Shown here one piece after another: positions 6,490 through 10,070 of a DNA stretch of 10,070 bases (position 1 is the stretch's first letter; the number at the start of each line of letters is the position of its first letter). Under the pieces are notes generated by a model. It saw nothing but the letters and a program-made list of their open reading frames with translations. It was not told the origin of the DNA and did no database searches. The translations under genes and the position numbers were made by a program. Origin of the DNA: an uncultured Eubacterium sp. (GTDB lineage Bacteria; Bacillota; Clostridia; Lachnospirales; Lachnospiraceae); NCBI GenBank assembly GCA_910586045.1, contig CAJUIH010000018.1, positions 1 to 10,070 on the forward strand, written 5' to 3'.

Positions 6490-8226
6490 ATGATGAGGCA
6501 AAAAAGACATGGAGGAATCCGGCTGCGTATTACACTTCCGGTTTTAATTCTCGGCATAGCCGCCGTACTGTCGAATCTGGTTGCCATGTCCAATATAAAA
6601 AAGGTCAACCGGAACGCGGCAGAAATTGCGGATCATGATATGCAGTGCCTAACGGAGTTAAGCTCGATCAAGGAAAGCATTCAGGAAATACATAATCTGG
6701 GCCTGTCCCATGCGACAGCGTCCAACTCCTCTAGTATGATCCGGGTTGTGGATGCGATCAAGGCGGGCGAAATGGAACTGGCGCAAAAGCTGGACCAATA
6801 CCAGACGTATTTGGACAGCGAGGTTAAAAAGCCTTACGAGGACCTGCTGCAGCAGTATGAGGTACTGGTGGTATCTATTCGCCGGATCTGTGCGTTTAGC
6901 GCAAACAGGGATCAGGCGAAAGCGAATGAGGTAGCGAACGGGGAAATTACGCCATGTGTAGACCGGATGCTGGAAAGCATTGCTGAAATAGAATCCTATG
7001 CGCAGCAGGCGGCGCAGGATGCCAGGGCGCAGCTTGCGCGCGTATACCAGCTCAGCCTGCAGATTAACATTGCCACCATTACAATCAGCGTGCTTGCGAT
7101 CGTATACGCGGTATTCAGTGCCAACAGGCATGTCGTGCGCCCGATTAAAAAAGCGGAGCATGATCTGACCTGTATGATCGAAGCCATTGACCAGAAAGAA
7201 GGCGACCTGACAAAACGGGTCAGTATTCTTTCGAATGATGAAATCGGTGCGCTCAGCCGTGGAATCAACGTTTTTTTGGAAAAACTGCAGAATATCCTGC
7301 GTACGATTACGGACAATTCCAACAAAATGGACGGCATTGTAACGGAAGTGCTGGACAATGTCAAGACATCGAATAACAGCGTAACGGAGATGTCCGCGTT
7401 TACCGAAGAGCTGTCGGCAACGATGGAAGCCATATCCGACCATGCACAGACGATTAACGAAAACGCGGGTTCCGTCAGTGCGGAGGTGGCGGCCATTGCG
7501 GAACGTACGAATGAGATCAACGGCTATTCCAAACAGATGAAATCCCATGCGGACGGGATGGCTTCCAATGCCAGGGATAATATGGAAACGACAGGCAGCA
7601 AGGTCAACGAAATATTATTTGTGCTAAACCAGGCCATTGAGGACAGCAAAAGCGTGGACCAGGTCAATACACTGACGAGCGATATTTTAAAAGTAGCGAG
7701 CCAGACAAACCTATTGGCCTTGAACGCATCGATAGAAGCAGCGCGCGCAGGGGAGGCAGGAAGAGGTTTTGCGGTTGTAGCGCAGGAAATCGGCCAGCTT
7801 GCGGATGTTACAAAAGAATCTGCCAACAATATCCGGCAGATCAATACCGTTGTAATCGGTGCGGTGCATAACTTGGCGGAACAGGCGGGCAGCCTTGTGG
7901 GCTATATGAAAGAAACGATACTGCCGGAATTTGAAAGTTTTGTAGGCGTCGGCGAGGAGTACAAGCAGAATGCTTCTTATGTGGAAGAGGTGATGCAGGA
8001 AATTGCCGGAAAAACGGATACGCTGCGCGAAACGGTCGCGGAAATTGCAGGTTCGATCCATACGATCAGCCAAGCGATCCACGAAGGCGTGGACGGTGTT
8101 ACCGGGACGGCGGAGAATATGCAGGTGCTTGTCACCGATATGAGCAATATCAATATGCAGATGGATGAAAATAAAGGGATTGCGACAAAATTAAAGCATG
8201 AGACGGAGATTTTTACAAAGCTGTAA
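6490..8226 (+). CDS. Methyl-accepting chemotaxis protein (two-TM, 4-helix-type sensor, HAMP)
   Basis: A 578-residue chemoreceptor. TM1 is about residues 14-33. A mostly helical outside domain (34-189, about 155 residues, four-helix-bundle size) follows, then TM2 (about 190-211), HAMP (about 212-265, with P218 in VVRPIKKA) and a long signalling coiled coil. The hairpin tip (QTNLLALNASIEAARAGE, then GRGFAVVAQE) has E422 in its centre, with about 156 residues on each side. That symmetry fits the 44-heptad class common in Firmicutes. The C-terminus (FTKL) has no CheR-tethering NWETF-like pentapeptide. AGGAGG overlaps the stop of the binding-protein gene, so the two are probably co-translated. The small sensor lacks a Cache fold, which fits sensing through a docked binding protein, as in Tar with MalE. 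No other che gene is in the window. ATG 6493 is an equally spaced alternative start. Confidence 0.95.
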   Translation: MMRQKRHGGIRLRITLPVLILGIAAVLSNLVAMSNIKKVNRNAAEIADHDMQCLTELSSIKESIQEIHNLGLSHATASNSSSMIRVVDAIKAGEMELAQKLDQYQTYLDSEVKKPYEDLLQQYEVLVVSIRRICAFSANRDQAKANEVANGEITPCVDRMLESIAEIESYAQQAAQDARAQLARVYQLSLQINIATITISVLAIVYAVFSANRHVVRPIKKAEHDLTCMIEAIDQKEGDLTKRVSILSNDEIGALSRGINVFLEKLQNILRTITDNSNKMDGIVTEVLDNVKTSNNSVTEMSAFTEELSATMEAISDHAQTINENAGSVSAEVAAIAERTNEINGYSKQMKSHADGMASNARDNMETTGSKVNEILFVLNQAIEDSKSVDQVNTLTSDILKVASQTNLLALNASIEAARAGEAGRGFAVVAQEIGQLADVTKESANNIRQINTVVIGAVHNLAEQAGSLVGYMKETILPEFESFVGVGEEYKQNASYVEEVMQEIAGKTDTLRETVAEIAGSIHTISQAIHEGVDGVTGTAENMQVLVTDMSNINMQMDENKGIATKLKHETEIFTKL

Positions 8227-8260
8227 AATGGAATAGGCATATCAAAAGGAAAAGCGAGGG

Positions 8261-8272
8261 ATTGTTAACGAT
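8261..8272. promoter_or_regulatory. Near-palindrome upstream of the LacI-family gene
   Basis: ATTGTTAACGAT is palindromic in 10 of 12 positions. It lies about 11 bases before the -35 box of the regulator promoter. It could be an autoregulatory or activator site, but it does not resemble the operator-like repeats at 9619 and 9679. Evidence is thin. Confidence 0.2.
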
Positions 8273-8282
8273 ATGGGATTTC

Positions 8283-8311
8283 TTGCCCCCGCGGTCGATT
8301 TATGGTATAAT
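8283..8311 (+). promoter_or_regulatory. Promoter of the LacI-family regulator gene
   Basis: TTGCCC (8283-8288, 4 of 6), a 17-base spacer, and a perfect extended -10 TGG-TATAAT (hexamer 8306-8311). The predicted start of transcription is near 8318, leaving about 23 bases of leader with GGGGGTG as ribosome site. The regulator is therefore likely transcribed independently of the chemoreceptor, although I see no terminator between them. Confidence 0.8.
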
Positions 8312-8340
8312 TTCTGCAAATGTTATTTCGGGGGTGTTTT

Positions 8341-9375
8341 ATGATAACAATTAAGAACATGGCTGATATGCTTGGGATTAGTACCACAACCGTATCCAAT
8401 GTGATCCATGGAAAAACAAGCGAAGTATCGCAAAAAACAGTGGAGCGGGTGCAGAAGCTGCTTGCGGAGTGTGACTATGTTCCGAATAACAGCGCCAGGA
8501 GCCTTACGCAGAATAATTCGCGGATTATCGGCCTGGCGCTGCGGGGCAGAAAAGATAAATATCAAAATATCATTGCGGACCCTTTTTTCAGCGAACTAAT
8601 CGGCAGTATCGAGGCGGAAATCCGTTCGCGCGGTTATTTTATGATGATTTATTCTTCGAATGATATCGGGGAGTTAATCCGAAACGTGCTGACCTGGAAT
8701 GCAGACGGATTGATCTTAATCGGCATGCTGCATGATGATTTCATAAGGGTCAAAAGCAGGTATAAAAAACCGATGGTGCTGATTGACAGTTACGCGCCAA
8801 GGTACGTAATGAATTATATGAATATCGGGCTGGAAGACGAACGGGGGGCTTATGAGATGACATGCTACCTGCTCGACCAGGGCCATCAAAAAATCGCGTT
8901 CCTTGCGGATAATATGGAAGGGGTAGATTACGTTCGTTATATTGGACATCAGAAAGCATTGGCAGACTATGGGCTGCAGGCGAGGGAAGAAGACCTGCTG
9001 ATTATCCGGCCAGGCATGCTGGAGCGGGAATCCAGTATGGAAGAACTGTACGATAGGTCCAGGGACTATACCGTATTTATGTGCTGTTCGGATTATTATG
9101 CCGTAACACTGATGAATTACTTTAATGACAGGGGTGTAAATATACCGGGGGATTTATCGTTTACCGGATTTGACGATATCCTTTTGGCAAGAGTAATCCG
9201 GCCTGCACTGACGACGGTGCATCAGGATATTACAAGGAAAGGGCAGTTGGCGGTAGAATACATGCTGAAAATGATCCAGGGTACGGAATTTAAAGAGCGG
9301 GATGTAAAAGTGCCGGTGGAACTGGTGCTGCGGGATAGTGTGCGGGAAATTGGACCGGATGATTATTGCGGCTGA
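8341..9375 (+). CDS. LacI-family transcriptional regulator
   Basis: A 344-residue protein. The N-terminal helix-turn-helix is residues 4-24 (IKNMADMLGISTTTVSNVIHG). The hinge helix is P48-N-N-S-A-R-S-L55, whose leucine corresponds to the one that inserts at the central CpG of LacI-type operators. A two-lobed periplasmic-binding-protein-like effector domain follows, with IIGLALRG, PFFSELIGSIE, VLIDSY, GHQKIAFLAD and FTGFDD blocks. The family usually represses sugar transport and catabolism genes and releases DNA on binding a sugar or derivative. An upstream ATG at 8320 in frame would lie within about two bases of the predicted transcript start, so 8341 (GGGGGTG just upstream) is chosen. The two CpG-type palindromic repeats before the next solute-binding gene are its likely targets (inference). 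Confidence 0.93.
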   Translation: MITIKNMADMLGISTTTVSNVIHGKTSEVSQKTVERVQKLLAECDYVPNNSARSLTQNNSRIIGLALRGRKDKYQNIIADPFFSELIGSIEAEIRSRGYFMMIYSSNDIGELIRNVLTWNADGLILIGMLHDDFIRVKSRYKKPMVLIDSYAPRYVMNYMNIGLEDERGAYEMTCYLLDQGHQKIAFLADNMEGVDYVRYIGHQKALADYGLQAREEDLLIIRPGMLERESSMEELYDRSRDYTVFMCCSDYYAVTLMNYFNDRGVNIPGDLSFTGFDDILLARVIRPALTTVHQDITRKGQLAVEYMLKMIQGTEFKERDVKVPVELVLRDSVREIGPDDYCG

Positions 9376-9404
9376 AAAAGGGGCTGCGGCAAAAAGCAAA
9401 ATAC

Positions 9405-9494
9405 ATGAGATATAGTAGATATAAAAATTTCAAACTGCTATATTTAGGTGTATTTTTCTTGGTGCTGTGGTCCCTTATCTTGTATCTGGAATGA
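9405..9494 (+). CDS. Possible 29-residue single-span membrane peptide
   Basis: A short reading frame 29 bases after the regulator gene encodes 29 residues. The first ten are basic and aromatic (MRYSRYKNFK). Residues 11-28 are an unbroken hydrophobic stretch (LLYLGVFFLV then LWSLILYL) ending in a single Glu. This is a well-formed N-in membrane helix, like small stress proteins, type I toxins or transporter-associated peptides. Against it: the ribosome site is poor (only AAAAAG-like bases upstream), the region is AT-rich, which favours hydrophobic codons by chance, and I recognise no family. Confidence 0.35.
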   Translation: MRYSRYKNFKLLYLGVFFLVLWSLILYLE

Positions 9495-9526
9495 ATCCCA
9501 AGAACCGCCCCGTCAAAATACCTAAA
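9443..9526 (+). other. Long-range inverted repeat around the small ORF, followed by a U-rich tract
   Basis: TTCTTGG (9456-9462) pairs with CCAAGAA (9498-9504). Outside it, TTTAGG-TATTTT (9443-9456, with a TG bulge) pairs with AAAATACCTAAA (9515-9526), leaving an 10-base bulge ACCGCCCCGT-C on the 3' side. A T-rich run (TTTTGTTTTTT, 9530-9540) follows. The structure could serve as a weak terminator for the regulator transcript or as an RNA element occluding the small ORF. The outer stem is mostly A-U, so stability is doubtful. Confidence 0.3.
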
Positions 9527-9618
9527 AATGTTTTGTTTTTTATCCGAGATGTAAAAAATGAAACCTGGATTTTGTGAAATATTAACAATAACACGAATTT
9601 TTACGATATTTTTTAAAA

Positions 9619-9634
9619 CTTATGTGCAAAAGGT
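9619..9634 (+). promoter_or_regulatory. Operator-like repeat, upstream copy
   Basis: CTTATGTGCAAAAGGT repeats at 9679-9694 with one mismatch, exactly 60 bases apart. Its first 14 bases are palindromic in 10 of 14 positions. It ends one base before the -35 hexamer of the downstream promoter. The placement fits an auxiliary operator. Confidence 0.6.
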
Positions 9635-9635
9635 A

Positions 9636-9664
9636 TTGCCATTTTATAAAAATAGTGTTAAGAT
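9636..9664 (+). promoter_or_regulatory. Promoter of the second solute-binding protein gene
   Basis: TTGCCA (9636-9641, 5 of 6), a 17-base spacer, and an extended -10 TGT-TAAGAT (hexamer 9659-9664, 4 of 6 plus TGn). Predicted transcript start near 9671, giving a leader of about 158 bases. The hexamers sit exactly between the two operator-like repeats. Confidence 0.75.
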
Positions 9665-9678
9665 AGAAAGCAACAAAG

Positions 9679-9694
9679 CTTATGCGCAAAAGGT
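9679..9694 (+). promoter_or_regulatory. Operator-like repeat, start-site copy
   Basis: CTTATGCGCAAAAG is palindromic in 12 of 14 positions and centred on CpG, the usual form of LacI-family operators. It lies about +8 to +21 relative to the predicted transcript start, where a bound repressor would block transcription. It does not match the CcpA cre consensus well. The binding protein is probably the regulator encoded at 8341-9375 (inference). Confidence 0.65.
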
Positions 9695-9740
9695 CGATTT
9701 TTGTATATGATATCCTGCCTTTTTTAGACTATTTTACATA

Positions 9741-9749
9741 GGGGGGGGG
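9741..9749 (+). repeat. G9 homopolymer in the leader
   Basis: Nine consecutive G residues in otherwise AT-rich sequence, about 70 bases into the predicted transcript and 80 bases before the start codon. Such tracts are prone to length change by slippage during replication; they are also prone to sequencing error. Confidence 0.8.
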
Positions 9750-9795
9750 TATCTTCGGCGTATAAAATTCGGAACAGCGCGCAGGGCAAAAAAAA

Positions 9796-9811
9796 TGTGC
9801 AGTCCCGCACA
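9796..9811 (+). promoter_or_regulatory. Small hairpin just before the ribosome-binding site
   Basis: TGTGC-agtccc-GCACA forms a five-pair stem six bases before AAGGAGG (9817-9823). It may only keep the ribosome site unpaired or protect the leader. No U-tract follows, so it is not a terminator. Confidence 0.35.
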
Positions 9812-9828
9812 AAAATAAGGAGGAAAAT

Positions 9829-10070
9829 ATGAAAAGAAAGGTAATCGCAACATTATTGGCAGCAACGATGGTATTAACCTTAACAGCATGTGGATCCGGG
9901 GATTCCGGTTCCGGCGGGGATTCCGGTTCCGGCACAGAGGATAATGCAGGGGATTCTGGAGACTCCGGCGACGCGGCAGATTCCGGAGATGACGCTTCTT
10001 CAAACGAGGGTTCTTCTTCCGGTTCCGGCAAAACAATCCGCCTGGTAAACGGCAAAATCGAGGTGGATGC
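9829..10070 (+). CDS. Solute-binding lipoprotein, N-terminal part (cut by the window end)
   Basis: The frame is open to the right edge (80 complete codons seen). The product begins with a lipoprotein signal: MKRK, a hydrophobic core, and lipobox LTAC with C21 to be lipidated. Then comes a linker of about 45 residues made almost only of Gly, Ser, Asp, Glu and Ala. The mature domain begins near KTIRLVNGKIEVDA. The pattern is typical of clostridial ABC sugar-binding proteins, and the long low-complexity linker lifts the binding domain off the membrane. The start is firm: AAGGAGG at 9817-9823, 5 bases before the ATG. The placement behind an operator-flanked promoter and a LacI-family gene suggests the first gene of an inducible sugar ABC transporter; the permease genes should lie to the right. 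The family assignment is inferred from signal, linker and context because the folded domain is not visible. Confidence 0.75.
   Translation, partial: MKRKVIATLLAATMVLTLTACGSGDSGSGGDSGSGTEDNAGDSGDSGDAADSGDDASSNEGSSSGSGKTIRLVNGKIEVD
9898..9933 (+). repeat. Perfect 18-bp tandem duplication in the lipoprotein linker
   Basis: GGGGATTCCGGTTCCGGC occurs twice head to tail and in frame, encoding GDSGSG-GDSGSG directly after the lipobox. Related GDSGDSG codons follow at 9952-9969. The linker length is likely variable between strains by whole-unit duplication. Confidence 0.85.

Noticed and set aside
6658..7548. A 296-codon open frame on the minus strand
   Set aside because: It lies wholly inside the chemoreceptor gene, antisense to its conserved domains, and its product is His/Arg/Phe-rich with no recognisable fold. 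It is a shadow of the real gene.
8320..8340. Upstream ATG adding seven residues to the LacI-family protein
   Set aside because: It would lie within about two bases of the predicted transcript start and has no ribosome site, while ATG 8341 has GGGGGTG upstream and matches the family N-terminus.
9376..9404. Terminator directly after the regulator gene (AAAAAGGGGCTGCGGCAAAAAG)
   Set aside because: The two halves are not complementary enough to form a stem and no U run follows.
9679..9694. CcpA cre site
   Set aside because: Aligned on the CpG, it fails the conserved outer TG and CA positions of the cre consensus, so a dedicated LacI-family operator is the better reading.
9558..9710. A 50-codon + strand frame from ATG 9558 across the promoter region
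   Set aside because: It has no ribosome site, covers the -35, -10 and both operator-like repeats, and the peptide looks like translated AT-rich DNA. The YVQKV/YAQKV echo is only the operator repeat read in one frame.
9729..10055. Minus-strand open frame rich in Pro, Glu and Ser
   Set aside because: It is the antisense reading of the Gly/Ser/Asp linker of the lipoprotein, whose signal peptide, lipobox and ribosome site are clear on the + strand.

Overview
The window reads as chromosomal DNA of a Gram-positive clostridium, most likely a Lachnospiraceae-type gut anaerobe. The signs are tightly packed genes with strong AGGAGG ribosome sites, extended -10 (TGnTATAAT) promoters, lipoprotein solute-binding proteins with Ser/Gly/Asp linkers, and the AlgI-type MBOAT plus DHHW pair common in Firmicutes. 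This placement is inference; there is no rRNA or marker gene here. All nine genes called lie on the + strand, and the last runs off the right edge.

Left block (about 160-4763): a probable four-gene operon for the cell envelope. It encodes a DUF3810 membrane protein with an HEYSH zinc-protease-like motif, a PAP2 lipid phosphatase with all three signature motifs, an AlgI-like MBOAT acyltransferase, and a DHHW (AlgX/AlgJ-like, SGNH-type) protein. The last two are the usual partners for O-acetylating an exported glycan. The phosphatase may act on lipid carriers, and the role of the DUF3810 protein is open.

Repeats: a GC-rich intergenic repeat occurs three times. One copy (1-100) lies before the envelope block. 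Two more (4771-4870 inverted, 4950-5030 direct) lie just after it and form one large inverted-repeat element of about 260 bp.

Middle block (5100-8226): a lipoprotein sugar-type solute-binding protein is followed 9 bases later by a two-transmembrane methyl-accepting chemotaxis protein. No ABC permease is present, which suggests a binding protein that feeds a chemoreceptor.

Right block (8283-10070): a LacI-family regulator has its own near-consensus promoter. It is followed by a 453-base gap holding a possible 29-residue membrane peptide, a strong extended -10 promoter bracketed by two operator-like repeats 60 bp apart, a G9 homopolymer in the leader, and the start of a second solute-binding lipoprotein. 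The simplest model is a LacI-type repressor controlling the downstream sugar transporter. A degenerate third operator-like site next to the first binding-protein gene hints that both sugar uptake and sugar taxis may respond to the same regulator.
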